From positions 1,364,001 to 1,428,000 of the forward strand of contig MU004197.1 in the NCBI GenBank assembly GCA_010093605.1: 64,000 nucleotides of DNA. Direction: 5' to 3'. Of this stretch, positions 32,632 to 45,074 are shown in pieces. Each line of letters begins with the position of its first letter. Position 1 is the first letter of the stretch. Both the position numbers and the translations under genes were made by a program. The notes under the pieces were generated by a model. It was not told the origin of the DNA. It saw nothing but the letters and a program-made list of their open reading frames with translations, and did not search any database. This stretch comes from Lophium mytilinum (Eukaryota; Ascomycota; Dothideomycetes; Mytilinidiales; Mytilinidiaceae).

Positions 32632-34364
32632 CTATATCACATACCTAAACCGCTTATTCTCCCTATCCGTCAAATCCCTAAACTCCACATTCCCCACCCC
32701 CTTCTCCTCCACCACCTCCTCTCCCACCAACCTCTCCCGCCGCCTATTCTCCCACAAATTCAGCGCCAAAAACGCCACCAGAACCAGGATACTCACCACC
32801 CACAGCACAATCAGCGAAATCTTGGCATGCGCATAAAACGGCGGATCGCGGAACGTCTGAGGGCCAATAAAATACGCGGCGCCAAGCGTCACGAAGACGA
32901 CCGAGTTCAGCGTCGTCTTCTTCGTCGTGCCGAGCACGTTGGAGCTGATCATGGAGATGACCATGTACCAGGCTGTGCTGCCGGAGCCGGACATGAAGAA
33001 GTAGGCGACGAGTTGGCCGTACTGGGTGTTGTTGTTAGTAGACGATAAGCAAAGCCAGGAGAAAAATAGATTATAGGGCTGTTCAAGGGAACAGAGAAGT
33101 GGGAGGAACCTGTGTATTTACCTTTGCGTAAAAATGGCCATGGTTTCCGAGGCCAACGTACAGCGCTGCCCAGAACAGGCTGAATATCGCGGCGCCGATG
33201 GCGGCGCCGGAGCGGTGCTTTGTCCACTGGGAGAGCACGCCGAAGCCGGCGTTACAGAGGATGGAGATGAAGCCCTGGGGGATGTTGAGGAGGAGCGTTT
33301 CTTTGGTGGAGAAGCCGAGGCTTTTGATGAGGATGGATTGGAGGAGAACGAGGCCGCCGCTGGGGATGGTGTTGGAGAGGACGAAGATGACATACAACCA
33401 GGTCTGCAATGGTGGCGTTAGTAGGAGAGGTTTGAATAGAATAGAGAGGGGAAAGTGGTACCCGGACGTCCGTGAGCGCTTCGACGGCCTGGTAGCGTTT
33501 GTATTGCTGCGATCCGCCGCCCTGATGATTTTCACGGAGTCTCTCGACGGCGAGCGTTCGTTCTTCTTCTGTAAAGAACTTGGCCTGGACGACAGATGGG
33601 GCCATCCACCGCCACATCCCTGCCCCGTACACGATAGATATCAGACCCGTCACTAGCGCTAGGATCTTTCAGCTCGAGTACTGGCCCGGGTTCTTTTGCT
33701 GCCCAGTAACACAGCCAAAGGCAATCAGTCCGCCAATCATTGTTGCAATCCCCGTGCAGGCCGACCATACACCCACCCTCGACCCGTGCTCGTGTTTTTT
33801 ATACCACGCCGCCGTGATAAGCGCGAAGCCGCAATTGATACTCGCCTCCAGCGCACCGAGAAAGGTGCGCTGGATCATGAGCCCAGTCCAGTTATGGCAG
33901 GCAGTCATACAGCACAATACGACCCCCCACGTGACCACGCAGCCGGCGATCCATTTCGAGGGCGGGAATTGCTGAAAGGCGCGGTTGTGGATGGGCGCCG
34001 CCACGATGTAGCCAGCGTAGTAGATAGAGCCGAGCCAGGTGTATTCGGAGGAGGTCATGTTGGTTTCTTTCTGGATGCCCATGACGCCGGCGTAGGAGAG
34101 GACGCCCTTGTCTAGGTACTGTAGAACGTACAATCCACATAGCCACGGCAGCACGTTCATGTCAATCTTTCGACATAGCCTTTTGTTTGTTTCTTCGTCG
34201 ATGATGGTAGAGTTTGTGTTCGCGTATGCGAGGTACTTGTCTCCGTTTAGTTCTTCTACTGCGTGCGCGGTGGTATCGGCTTTGCGTTTTTCGATCCTAT
34301 CATCATCGAAGATGGTGGTTGGTGATTTCGGGTTCACGATGGTAGGCTCGGCCTGCTTCTCCAT
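32632..34364 (-). pseudogene. MFS transporter (anion:cation symporter family) with an internal stop
   Basis: Exons are 34364-33462, 33403-33122 and 33021-32632 (introns of 58 and 100 nt), which would give 524 residues. All parts of a Dal5/Tna1-like permease are present: LCRKIDMNVLPWLCGLYVLQYLDK (shown here in part only as DMNVLPW and LQYLDK), SEYTWLGSIYY, RTFLGALEASI, KFFTEEER and a C-terminal ENRRRERL tail. A single TGA at 33671-33669 interrupts helix 7 where relatives have Trp (YSS*KILALVTGL), as from TGG to TGA. The protein would end at about residue 231, after six helices. The alternative is a 54-nt intron with a weak donor (gtgtta...cctag) that would bypass the stop but delete the start of helix 7. 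Family substrates include allantoate, nicotinate and other organic anions. Confidence 0.75.
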
Positions 34365-34828
34365 GGCGGCCGACGATCGACGAAAATAACACACTTGAGG
34401 AGGTCTGGAACGAATGGGATGGTAGGTTCAGAAGCCATGGTCAGGCCGTTATGTATGGCCATTCTAAAGGTGGGATGTCATTGCAATGATGGAATTTGAT
34501 GCTCAACGCTCAACTGCCGAACCAGTAGGACTTTTCGGCGAACGGAAAGATGCCGATGGGAGCGTATAGGGTAGGACACATGTATCCGAAGTTTTCAGTG
34601 TTATATGTAAGCCTTTGGTTGCTCGAAATGCGGGGGGAGTCATGGTCATGATAAGCAATGCCTGTAGCTTGTGTCGATAACTTCCGGATGAGGCAAAAGT
34701 GGACGGTTAGCTATTCTGTCGACTTTAGTCCCACTATTTGCGCAACGGTCTTTAGGCGCAGACGGTTATACCCTGGCATCGGTAATGGGTCATTTGTTGC
34801 TAAAGCATATTTCGTCGCGCTGGGACGT
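34365..34828. promoter_or_regulatory. upstream region of the transporter gene
   Basis: The region between the transporter start and the end of the next minus-strand gene. No gene is seen. Confidence 0.4.
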
Positions 34829-36042
34829 CTACGCAGTAATTGCCTGCGCGGTCGGCATATCCTGCACTAAAGGCGCCGGTTTCCCATTATTCGAAGGATG
34901 CTGCCACCTGGCCGCCTTCAATCTCTCCATGAAATAGTCGCCAGCATTGATATCTTCATAGATCTGGCCCTTGTCGCGGCAGTTAGGCACGACTGACAGC
35001 ATTGCCTCGCGGTTCGGGGAAAAGAAAAACGGCATCGAGTACCGCTCCTCTCCACTCTTGTTCAGCACCCTATGCACGGTTGACTTGAACTTGTTGTTCG
35101 TGATTCGACTCAGAAAGTCGCCAACATTGACAACGTAAGTTCGTGGTTGCGGAGGCGCATCGATCCAAATACCGTTGGCATTCAGCACTTGCAGCGCTGC
35201 GACGTTCTCTTGCTGCACGAGTGTGAAGAAGTCGTAGTCTGTATGTGCACCTAGGCCGATATCGTCTGCGTTCGGCTTTTCTTGTGGTGGGTAGTGCAGC
35301 GCTCTGATTCCGAGCATTAGGAAGGATATGGCCGCATCGAAGAAGTTCTCTGGAAGATCCAAAGCTAGAGCGAAGATCCGCATCAAAGCCTGAGAGAATG
35401 CCTTTACGCGGTTGAAGTAATCGTACATTGCTGGGCGGAATCCCGGGTATGCACTAGGCCAAGCGTTGGCACGCTTTGGAGCATCCGGACCTGGTTTGAA
35501 CGGCGCATTTTGCTCCGGCTCGTGGGGATCGTCGCCAAAAGAGAAGGCTTCTTTCATGTCTGAAAACCGTTAATATTTAGGGCTTATATGCTGGCACTAA
35601 GGCGCCAATACCTCCTTTGCCGGCCCCTTCCATCTTCGTTTCGTATAAAGGCTCATAGCCTCTTATCGACGGGTTTTTATGGATGTGGATTTCCATCTTG
35701 TCTTCATGGGACATGGCAAAGAAGTTCTTTACCACTTCGAACGTGTTTCCCACGACTTCTTCAGGCACGTTGTGGTTCTTAGCGTAGAAGAACCCAACTT
35801 CACGACATGCTTTGCCAACCTCTGCTGCAACTTTCTTGCGATTCTCTATGTCCTTTGAGAACATTCCCGAAACGTCAACGACAGGAATGGACGAGAATGT
35901 TTCCTTTGCGGCGGCGCCTAGAAGGACTGGACGAGCGCCCCGCTTGCCTCCGGCATGGTAGTACACGTACTGAAGCAGTCAGCATGACTTCGTGATAGGT
36001 GATTGGAGAGGAGTAAGAGACCTCTGGCTCTTTGATAGTCAT
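34829..36042 (-). CDS. 2-oxoglutarate/Fe(II)-dependent oxygenase, isopenicillin-N-synthase-like
   Basis: Exons are 36042-36022 (only 21 nt), 35969-35612 and 35559-34829, with two 52-nt introns, giving 369 residues. The N-terminal DIOX_N part includes IPVVDVSGMF and GFFYAKNHNVPEE. The catalytic domain shows H232 and D234 in GAHTDYD, H289 in STVHRV, and R299-x-S in RYSMPFF, which binds 2-oxoglutarate. All metal and cosubstrate ligands are present, so it should be an active hydroxylase, desaturase or similar on a small molecule. It lies between a transporter and a phosphatase in the oxidoreductase-rich 30-45 kb stretch. Confidence 0.92.
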
Positions 36043-36548
36043 ATTGGTTGGAATGGTATTGGAGGAAAGAAATTTGTGTTTAGTGAAAATGAGGTCTTGC
36101 AAAATGTACCGCTAGTGAAGACTGGGCATAATAAGTGGCCATAAATAGGCGGCAGATGTATTGAGCTTCTAATGTGCTCACTTTCCCCACTCCTAGATGC
36201 GAGGACCCTAGTAGCGCATCGTGTCACGTCGGATGTGCCGATATTCCCGTACGCACTGATAAGGCGATAGGAACAACTCCGAACGCTACCTACCTCTACG
36301 CTAGCCAATTTGAATATAGATGCATCCTCCCGAGTTAATAAAGTCAATATGGACGTGAGCGAAGTAGTTTCTGTCAGGCCTTTTACAGAGGTTCAGTGCC
36401 ATCTGAATTGTTGGTCGGGTCTTTGCCATCAAGGAAAGGCACCAACAAAGTCGGCCCAAAGTCCTGAGGCTCATCGCTGTCGCAATTCAACCCAAGCCTA
36501 TCCTTCTCAAGCTCATCGTCCCGAGCAAATCTGTATGTGCGAGATTCT
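36043..36548. promoter_or_regulatory. upstream region of the 2-oxoglutarate oxygenase gene
   Basis: Promoter side of the oxygenase and 3' side of the phosphatase gene, both on the minus strand. Nothing else is recognised. Confidence 0.4.
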
Positions 36549-37161
36549 CTAAAAGTTAGTAGTGGGAAGGTGCGGTTTTATTCCGTTGGACGCACCACAG
36601 TTTGGAAACCTCGTTCCTTTGACTAGATATGAAATGAAGCATCTATGAGTGACCACAGCAATGCTCAAGTACTCAGTCGAGAGATCTTTGAGCCGCTTCC
36701 GCACCACTTCAGCTCTCTCTAGAGCGCTTTCCAACGTATGAGGCGGGTGGTCCCATTCTTCAGGACAACCCGCGAAGTCGAAGTCGGGGAACTTCCGCAT
36801 GATCTCTCCGCGACTGAGCCCTTTGTTGCAAGGGGCATCATGAGTTTCACGAAGCTCAGGCCAAATATGGACGTCTACTGGGAAAGGAGCTTGACCGAAA
36901 AGAGCTGGGAAGGCATTGATTGCAGTCTGAATGGTTCGAGTCATTGGCGAGATAATGATCAAATCCGGCACAACGGGTGTCTTGATTTCTTTGGTAGTGC
37001 TGTGGCCCAATTCCGTCAATGGCGGATCGTGGTACGGATACTCCCGATCGACACTAAACCTAAAATTAGCAAACTGTAGGACTAACATGGAAGTTGCATG
37101 TGTACTTGTGGATAGCTTGTCCGTGACGGATGATGTGGATCAAAGGGACTTGCGAGCTCAT
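36549..37161 (-). CDS. histidine phosphatase (phosphoglycerate-mutase-like) family protein
   Basis: Exons are 37161-37106 and 37059-36549 with a 46-nt intron, giving 188 residues, somewhat short for this fungal group. The catalytic RHG is at residues 12-14 (IIRHGQ). DPPLTELGH, SPMTRTIQTA, the acid in ELRETHDAP and the second His in VVTHRCFISYL follow in the expected order. Enzymes of this kind remove phosphate from small metabolites through a phospho-histidine intermediate; the true substrate is not predictable. It probably acts in the cytosol. Confidence 0.88.
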
Positions 37162-38238
37162 GTCTGGCGGCCCTGTATGTGACTTGGAAGCGTTGTTGTG
37201 GTGGGAAATAGATTGTGTGAGTACCTAGATCTTGAAAGCTTTACTCTGTACGCTTAATAATAAGACGGTGAGAAAATCAAGTAGGGAGGCAGCCGCTGGT
37301 TCTAGTGAATTAACAACCCTTGTATGTCGCGTTTCGTTAGTTCCTTGAACGACAGCAAGTCCATGCACTGAGACCACAGTCTACTTTAAATCATTTCCAA
37401 GAGCAGCTACGTGTTTGCTCGAAGCAATGGTTACAGATATGTGTTGGACGTATGAACAGCTGGGTCTTTGAGCAGATGAGTCTTTAGGACAAGTGTATGA
37501 TGGATGTCCTCGAACCGGAATGCCACGGCGCCTTGCTGTCCCTTGGTCTGTCAGACGACTGAGACAGATGTTGGAAGCAATTGATATCGATGAAGTGGAG
37601 AGTACAGAACTCAGGGCCGATGCCTCGGAAAACCCCTGTCGCTCCTGTTCCCAAAGCGGGAAGGAGCAATTCTGAAACAGCACGTGACATATAATAACAC
37701 ATCTCTCAGATGGAACAAGGAGGACACAGCGCCGAGAAACACTACGTCTGTGGCAGATATTAATGATCATAGAGCACAAAGCCGGCTCATAATCAACAGT
37801 CGTAGTCGTTTCTGTGGCTAGTTGTACGTCATTTCGTGAAGGGCCGGATCGGCGGATCTTCACCACTATCTCCAATTATCACCGCCCCATTTCAGCCGTC
37901 TCGCCTTGGGGCCGCACCACGCGAAGCACAGCCAACAACACGTCGCAATGCTGGCCAATTGCGCGCAATTATCTACAAGCGGTCAAGGGGCCCTCTCCGC
38001 CAAGGCTTCACCGGGCTTGGTTTGTCCCAATTCTGTGAGGCTTGGTCAAAGCTCATTAGCAGACTTCCGCCAGCGTTTGCTTCATCTCGAAACCTTCATA
38101 TGGGGCCCGGGGTCTCTTCCACCTGCCTTATGCCTCGGTTAACCACTCCTTGAACTATCTTCTTCCTTACACCCAAACTTGAGAGCCTGAAGCATCACTC
38201 CAGAGCCGGGCGCATAGATCGCGTCGACGATCTTGATC
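37162..38238. promoter_or_regulatory. divergent intergenic region
   Basis: It contains the promoters of the minus-strand phosphatase gene and the plus-strand LtrA-like gene. Overlapping short frames in all directions lack features, and no RNA gene is recognised. Confidence 0.45.
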
Positions 38239-39928
38239 ATGTCGTCCCTGGAACAATACTTCTTCAAGAGGCCCCGTGCACTCCAATATGTCTATGCTGG
38301 ACGTGAATATCGCGCCGGCGACTCCCATGAAGCTGGAAACGACCATGCGCTTCTTCCGAGCAACACGGACGCCTCAGCGGAGACGACGAGAAGTAAATCC
38401 AACGAAAAATCAGAAGCTGATCCCATTTTACATCGGACACATCTCGACCTCTTCATTGATTTGATCTTCGTTGGCATTATCGGCAACATCGCTGAACATA
38501 CCAGCGAGCGCCTCTTCGTTGCCCCCAGCGGCCATGAAGGCACCTCTACCGATGCATTCAAGGCAATCCTGGAGTTTGCACTCGAATTTTTGCTCACCTG
38601 GCGGATCTGGAACTATCTACGAAACTTTACGAATATGTTCTTCCAAGACGACCTGACACAACGGTTATTCATTATCTGGATTCTTGCTCTGGCTCTCATC
38701 TTCGGTAACAATGTGACATCTACCTTCGTCAACTACAAGGGCGCAAGCTTCACGTTCTCGGTATATCTCATCATTCGCGCTTCCTTCTTTTATATCGAGG
38801 GGATTTACTGCATCTTCATACGCTGGATGTGGAAAGAATGGCTCCTCTCTGTGGTCACCTCGCTCCCTGCGTCTGGGCTCTGGATCGGCGCCATCTTTAC
38901 TTCAGGATGGGCACAGCTTGGCCTCGTGATGGGTGCACTCGCAATCGACTATTCTGGCGCCATTTTCCGGAATTCTCCACTATTCGATCGTCTTCTATCT
39001 AAGAACCACCGCAAGACACCAGATTTAGATCACTACGTTGAACGTATCAGTTCCTTCTACGTGATCATCCTCGGAGAGGGAGTCCTGAACCTCATCAAAG
39101 GCAGTCCTCTTGGAGAAGGACTAACCGCAGAGGTTGGATCTGGTATTGCGACTTTAGCTATGTATTTCCTATTGCATATGCTATACTTCAAGTCGCAGGC
39201 GAGCGGCGAAGGGTTTCGCGCGGTACGAATGTCACACTTTCAAGGGGCGCTCTGGCAACTGTAAGTCGTTTTTCGCCTCACTCTTCTACCAATACTGATC
39301 TCCTAATAGCGCTCATGTGTTGATCTTTGGCGCTCTCCTGCTCCTGGACGTCTCGAACATCTTTTTGGTTGCCCATCAAGGTGTCTCGGCCCTAGATCCT
39401 CCCGAAACAGAACCCGCATTGCCAGAAAAGCGACGCCCCCTTGCGCTGTTCTCTCGACCCTCGACGGAAGAACCAACCGAAGAAGAGCTCCCGCATTTCG
39501 TCCGAGTCGCCCTCTATACAAGCTCTGGAGCCCTCGCCGTCGTACTATTCGGAATCACCGTCGTGACCCTCCTACACCACTCGCAGTTCTACAAGTCGAT
39601 GAAGGACAAGACTCTCCTCGATCATCCATTCATCCGAGCAATCCCCCGCGTCATCTTGATAATCATCTACCCGTGTCTTCCGCTCATGGGAGTTCAAATT
39701 GGCCGGAGTTGGCTGGGCATCGCGGTCGGCTCGCTGTCCGGGCTCACGATGCTGGAGCTTTTCATGGCGTATCGGAGGCGCGGGAGCGGTGTCGTGGAGC
39801 CCGCACCAAAAGTGAACGAGAAGCACAACACAGGGACTAGATTGAACACTTTTTCGACCGATTCGCCGCAGTCACCTGTGGATGTGCCAGAGTCACCGAA
39901 GAGTTTGCGGCACCCTTTTACTGCATGA
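38239..39928 (+). CDS. low-temperature-requirement A (LtrA)-like membrane protein
   Basis: Exons are 38239-39260 and 39310-39928 with a 49-nt intron, giving 546 residues. The start is the ATG at 38239 (gatcATGTCG). After a ~60-residue hydrophilic N-terminus there are about nine or ten hydrophobic helices. LtrA-family landmarks are HLDLFIDLIFVG, YVERISSFYVIILGEGVL and SHFQGALWQLAH, the last spanning the splice site. The C-terminus is hydrophilic with SP-rich sites (SPQSPVDVPESP). The family is widespread in bacteria and fungi, with poorly known function, possibly small-molecule or ion transport. Confidence 0.85.
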
Positions 39929-40443
39929 ACGACCTGTGGTAAGGCATTCCAATTGCTGGACATTTTTAATCAAACGGGACTGACGGGGAACTTCACTGCA
40001 GATCTTCAAGTACTATTAGCGAGCCTTATGACATGATGATACCCCGTTATTTAGACAGACAACCGCAGACTATTAGACAGTTTTGAGATGCTGTTTGACG
40101 CCGGCAAGATTCCCAACGGATGCGAAAACTATCTACCGTTTATATCCGAATATCGCTTAGCGCGCAACCCGACATCCACACGATTCTTGCGACCAAGGAG
40201 GTACTCAAGAACAGTCGCCGGGCGGCTAGTACCGTCCTTGGTCGTAAGCCGTGGCAGAGAAGATTCGCTCGTTCTAGACATCTACTACTTGTGAGTGACG
40301 TGGGCGGTTAGGCCGTATCCACGAAAGGAGGATATACGACGTCGAGGCTCTTTAGTATTTCCATGTATCTACAGATGAAGTACTCAACATACCCCTTTAT
40401 AATTCCTTCGGTGCCCTTCCCACCAACGTTTTCTTAAACCACC
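39929..40443. other. convergent intergenic region
   Basis: It lies between the 3' ends of the LtrA-like gene (plus) and the acyl-CoA ligase gene (minus). Two shadowing short frames near 40088-40311 are not supported. Confidence 0.4.
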
Positions 40444-42324
40444 TCACAACTTCGCCCTATCCCCCCTCTCCGCCAACGCCCTCAGATCCTTCCTCAGAAT
40501 CTTCCCCACCGCACTCCTGGGTATCTGATCCAAAAACACCACCCCACCCCTCAACTGCTTATACGACGCCGCCTTACTCTTCACAAACTCCTTCACATGC
40601 TCCTCCGCCACCTTCTTCCGATCCGCTACCACATACGCCCTCGGCGCCTCCGTCCCCTCCCACGGCACCCCAATAACCGCCGCATCCTCAATCAACGGAT
40701 GACTGAGCAACAAGCCCTCCAACTCCGCCGGCGCCACCTGCAGTCCCTTGTACTTAATCAGCTCCTTCTTCCGATCCGTCACATACCACAGCCCGTTCCT
40801 CAGCTGCAGCACATCGCCCGTGCGAAACCACCCATCGCTCGTAAACGCCTCCCGCGTCGCCTCCGCATTCCCGTAATACCCGCGCGTCACGATCGGCCCT
40901 TTGACCAGCGCCTCCCCCGGCTCGCCCTCGGGCACGTCGTTCTCGTCGTCGTCTACTAGCCGCATCATCGTGTTCGGGTGCAGCACACCCACGCTGCCCG
41001 AGTCGTCGTACACGCCCCGCGGCAGGCTCGTCACCGACCCCGTCGTCTCGCTCAGCCCCCACGTGCCGCCGACGACGATGTTCCCGGCGGCGCCGAGCCG
41101 CGCGCCTGCGGTGCGCTGCAGCTCGGCGTCCATGGGGGCGGCGCCGGAGAGCGCGCCTTGGAGGGTGGCGAAGTGGTCGGCGACGTCGGGGGATTTGGCG
41201 ATGCGCGCGTAGATGGCGGGGACGGTGAAGAAGGTGGTGATTTTGTAGGCTTTGTTGTAGCGCAGGAAGTCGCGCCAGTTGTACTTCTGCATCCAGTAGA
41301 TGGAGGCGCCGTTGTAGGTGGGGCCGATGAAGTAGCCGCTGACGCCGGCGATGTGGGCGGCGGGGAGGTGGGCGAGGGTGCGTTGGGGGGTGGGTTTGAT
41401 TTCGCCGGAGAGGATGCGGGGAGCGGACCATTCGCGCGCGATTTGGGCGGTGTTGGTTACTTGGGAGACGAAGGTGAGGTGGGTCATCATTACGCCTGGG
41501 GAGCTGTTAGCAGATCTACTCTCACTGTCCTCCCTATCCCTCTCTCTCTCCGTCATAAAAAATTTATAGGGAACTCACCCTTCGGCACACCCGTCGTCCC
41601 GCTCGAATACAACAAACACACCACCCGCTCCGCCAAGACGCTCGGCTCTTCAATCCGCTCCCAATCCAACCTCTCCGGCCGCCCAAACAACTCCCTCCCC
41701 CCTTCCGCTTTTACACTCCACGCCCCCGCCTCACTCTTCAACACCAGCACCCGCCCCGCATCTAACCCACACAACCGCGCCGCCTCCAGCGCCGTCGCCT
41801 TTAAGTCTTCGCTGCATATCAACAACCGCGCCCCGCCCTGCGTCACCTGCCGCGCGAGCTCCGGCGCTGTGAAGGAGTGGCTCGCCATGGAGAAGACGCC
41901 GCCGGCCGCGATGGTGCCGTAGAAGGCGATTGGCAAGAGGATTTGCAGGGAGGAGAAACAGACGACGACATCGGGGCTGTTGGGCAGGTTGGGGGAGGTT
42001 GCGGGGTGGGTGGGGTGCGGGCCGATGGAGTAGTCGGCGCGCAGGGAGGCGGCGAGGGCGCGGGTGAGGTCGCGCGCCGTGTCTTTGGTGATGTGGTTGG
42101 AGGGGTTGGCGGCGTCGATGTGAAGTTGGGTCGTTTCGGTCGCGAGGCCGTGCGGGGAGTCTTGGGGAGCTGTTAGCTTTTTGCCCGTAGAAGGAAAAGA
42201 AGTCTTGGGTTTGGAGGTTTGCGTGCTGTGGATTGGGATACAACGTACCGAATAGCAGAGTCAGTAAATCTAAACTCGGGAACTTGTAATGCCGTTGCGC
42301 GTAGTAGATCTTTTGTTGTGGCAT
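40444..42324 (-). CDS. acyl-CoA / 4-coumarate-CoA ligase-like AMP-forming enzyme
   Basis: Exons are 42324-42249, 42169-41579 and 41495-40444, with introns of 79 and 83 nt, giving 572 residues. AMP-binding motifs: YSSGTTGVPKG (213-223, completed across the second intron), GGTWGLSETTGS, GWFRTGDV, YVTDRKKELIKYKG and PRSAVGKILRKDL with the C-terminal catalytic Lys. The last three residues are AKL, an accepted peroxisomal targeting signal type 1. It should activate an aryl or fatty acid with ATP and CoA in the peroxisome, as in side-chain shortening or secondary metabolism. G+C at third positions is very high in the last exon. Confidence 0.92.
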
Positions 42325-43203
42325 CTTCGTTTTCTTTACACCGAGCTCGAACAGCTCAAGCTTCCTAGTAGCTGGTATGCGGTATCCCTCCTACAGCTGG
42401 CGAAAACGAGTCTCCTCTAAGGTATAAAGCAACACGCTCCCTCGACAGCAGGAAGCCGGAAAACAAAGAAACGGAAAAGCGACGGTAAGACAAGACTCTC
42501 GTAGTTGGCCTATGAATCTACCCGTATTACTCGCCCTCTTATTTACCTTAACTCTCCCGCGTCCGCTCGACGACCTCGCCTTGGGAACGCCGGTAATTCC
42601 TGGGGAGAAAATAAAGCGCCGGGGTGTGGGGATGGGGTGCGGGGAACTTCGGCGATTTGGGCAGGGTTGGCCGAGGCGAGGCTTGAGAATGCTTGAGTTG
42701 CAGGAGATGGAAAGTGTGAGTGGGTAGGATTAAGTATCTAGATACAGGTGTACACACTTGTGGAGAGGATTCCAAGATGTAAGAGCTAGTTCTAATTGTT
42801 GCGAATAATGGTGGTTCTTCGTCTTTGCAGTGCCGAGGCGCGAGCTGCTTGAGCCGCGATGGTCGCGATGGAGCTGCAGGAAGCCGTTGCGCAGGGGAGC
42901 TAGGAGCTAAACAAAGTAGTAATACCGAGGGACGGGGCACAATGAATTGGGTTTGATTGGGTAAGCAGCGCGTAGGCGTAGGATCAAGAGTGGTAATTCG
43001 TGCGAGTGTGGGGTGTCTGCTTATGCACAACGATGCGGTGAGGTGGAATACTGCACGAGAAGAAGACGTGGCGAGGACACATTTCCTTGGAGTGCAAAAG
43101 TGAGTTAGGTTCATGGCGATGTATACGGCCGAGTAATAAATAACCCTTTGTAGATTCTCGGAAAAGGTAAATCCATCACGTGACCAGTATCCGAAGACCC
43201 TCC
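42325..43203. other. intergenic region
   Basis: Promoter side of the ligase gene and 3' side of the flavin monooxygenase gene. A 235-codon minus frame (42548-43255) overlaps the end of the monooxygenase gene and reads as Pro/Ser/Arg/Leu-rich noise, so it is not called. Confidence 0.45.
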
Positions 43204-45074
43204 TCAAGCCTTCACAACGTTGAATCCAGTCCAGCCATCTATCATCTCCCGACAAGTCTTCTCATATCTCTCTATCCCACCCACGTAGTTCATATTCTCT
43301 GCCTTCTTGCCGGGAATGTTCCCGCCATCCCACCAGCTCGATGTGAACGGGTACAGTGTTAGCTTATTCATAGCATTGAGCGCAGCCTTCCAATCCTCCT
43401 GTGCTTCCAACTTAGCCTCAATCGACTTGGCGCCCGTTTCCTCGAGACGCGAAATGATTTCTGTCACGACGTCGCATTGGCATTCGATGATTGTGATGCC
43501 GTTCGAGAGAGCAGTAGGTGCTATACACGCTATTAGTTAAGGCGGAACGGAGAAGGGGGGCCAACAATACATTGAGGGCTGTAGACCATGAAGGCGTTTG
43601 GAAAGCCGCCGATTAGCAAGCCGAGGTAGGTGGACATTCCTTTACTCCAGATGTCTTTGATGTCGACACCGTCTTTACTCTTAAGACCCATGTTCGACAT
43701 TCTGAAAAGGATTAGATTAGGGCGCTGTACTAAGGGTTTCATATGGGAAGATACTTACGAGCCAGTGAAGCTGTCGAAGCCTGTTGCGAGCACTACGCAA
43801 TCGAAATCATGCGTGCTGCCATCCTCCAGCTCGAGGCCAGTTTCGGTGAACGACTTGAGCGGAGCTTTTGTCAAGTCTACGATCTCCACATTGGGCTGAT
43901 CTAAAATCTCGTAGTAGTCTTTCTCGAGCGGATTCCTCTTGGTGGCAAAATAGTATGGGGGCTCCTCCGGTGCCATCAACTCTTGCTTCTTCGGATCAGT
44001 CATCCTAGCCCTAATCTTCTTCTTCCAGAAATCATAAACAACCCGGTTCGCCTCCTTGTCAATAAGAAAACTGCCGTAGTTGCCCATCATGTAATTGAAA
44101 GCACCTCGGTCCCAAAGCTCATTAAAGAGTGCTTCTCGCTCCTCTAGCGAATCGTCGAAGAGGTTGCCTTGTTTACGAGTACTGGGGAATCCAGAGAAGG
44201 AAAGCCGGCCTTCTTTGAATAGGCGGTCGTAGTATGGCCTCCAGCCGTTCTGTTCCTGCACGGTAAACTCACGCTGACCCATGGGTAAGCAGTAACTTGG
44301 CCGTCGCATAAACATCGTTAGGTGCTCCGCCTCCTTTCCAAGCTCTTGCACCACTTGCACGCTCGTCGCGCCGGCACCGACCACGGCGACCTTCTTCCCC
44401 TTTACACTCACGCCTTCTGGCCAGGCGCCAGTATGATGGACAACGCCTTTATACTCGCTCAGACCGGGAAAGTCTGGAATGTACGTATGATGCAGCAAGC
44501 CGCTGCATAGCATCAGATACTTCGCACTCGCCACGTCTCCTGAAGCTGTCTTGATCGTCCATCGCCCTGCGCCGTCGTCCCAGGCCGCGTCTACTACTTT
44601 AGAATTGAAGCTGGTGTCTTTTCGTACGTTGAGCGTCTTATCGATGTGCGCAAAGTACTTCCGAAGCTCAACGTGGTCGGGGAAGCGAACGCTAAAGTTC
44701 CACGTACGGTACACCTCAGGGATGTTGAGCTGGTAAAAAGGAGTTTCGGAATCAACCCTGGCTCCTGGATAACGATTCCAGTACCACACGCCACCAAAGT
44801 CAGTGCCGGCCTCGAAGATATGCGCCGAGAGGCCCAATTTGCGGAATCGGTGGAGGGCGGAGATGCCGCTGAAGCCGGCGCCGACGATGATACAGTCGTA
44901 GGACGCAGGCGATGCAGAGACGCCGTTTCCATTCGATGAAGTCTTGTGATGAAGTCCGTCTCCATTGACGGAATCGGCGGGAGTGCCGTTGGTCTGGGAA
45001 GTTGCCATTATGTCACCTCGTGTTCGCGTTTTGCGTTTCTTCGACGGTTGGGAGGTCCTGTGGACTTCGGTCAT
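43204..45074 (-). CDS. Baeyer-Villiger-type flavin monooxygenase
   Basis: Exons are 45074-43759, 43701-43571 and 43520-43204, with introns of 57 and 50 nt, giving 587 residues. It has the FAD motif GAGFSG (65-70), the Baeyer-Villiger fingerprint YKGVVHHTGAWP (Tyr replaces the usual Phe), the NADPH motif VVGAGATSVQ and LATGFDSFTGS. The N-terminus is a hydrophilic extension with KKRKTRTR; translation could instead begin at the ATG at 45008. Expected to insert oxygen into ketones or aldehydes using NADPH and O2. Its neighbours are a CoA ligase and, further off, other oxidoreductases. Confidence 0.92.

Noticed and set aside
40978-41922. Very long plus-strand frame opposite the CoA ligase
   Set aside because: It is a shadow of the high third-position G+C of the ligase gene; the ligase frame has all AMP-binding motifs.
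42548-43255. 235-codon minus-strand frame
   Set aside because: It overlaps the 3' end of the flavin monooxygenase gene in another frame and is low-complexity Pro/Ser/Arg noise.
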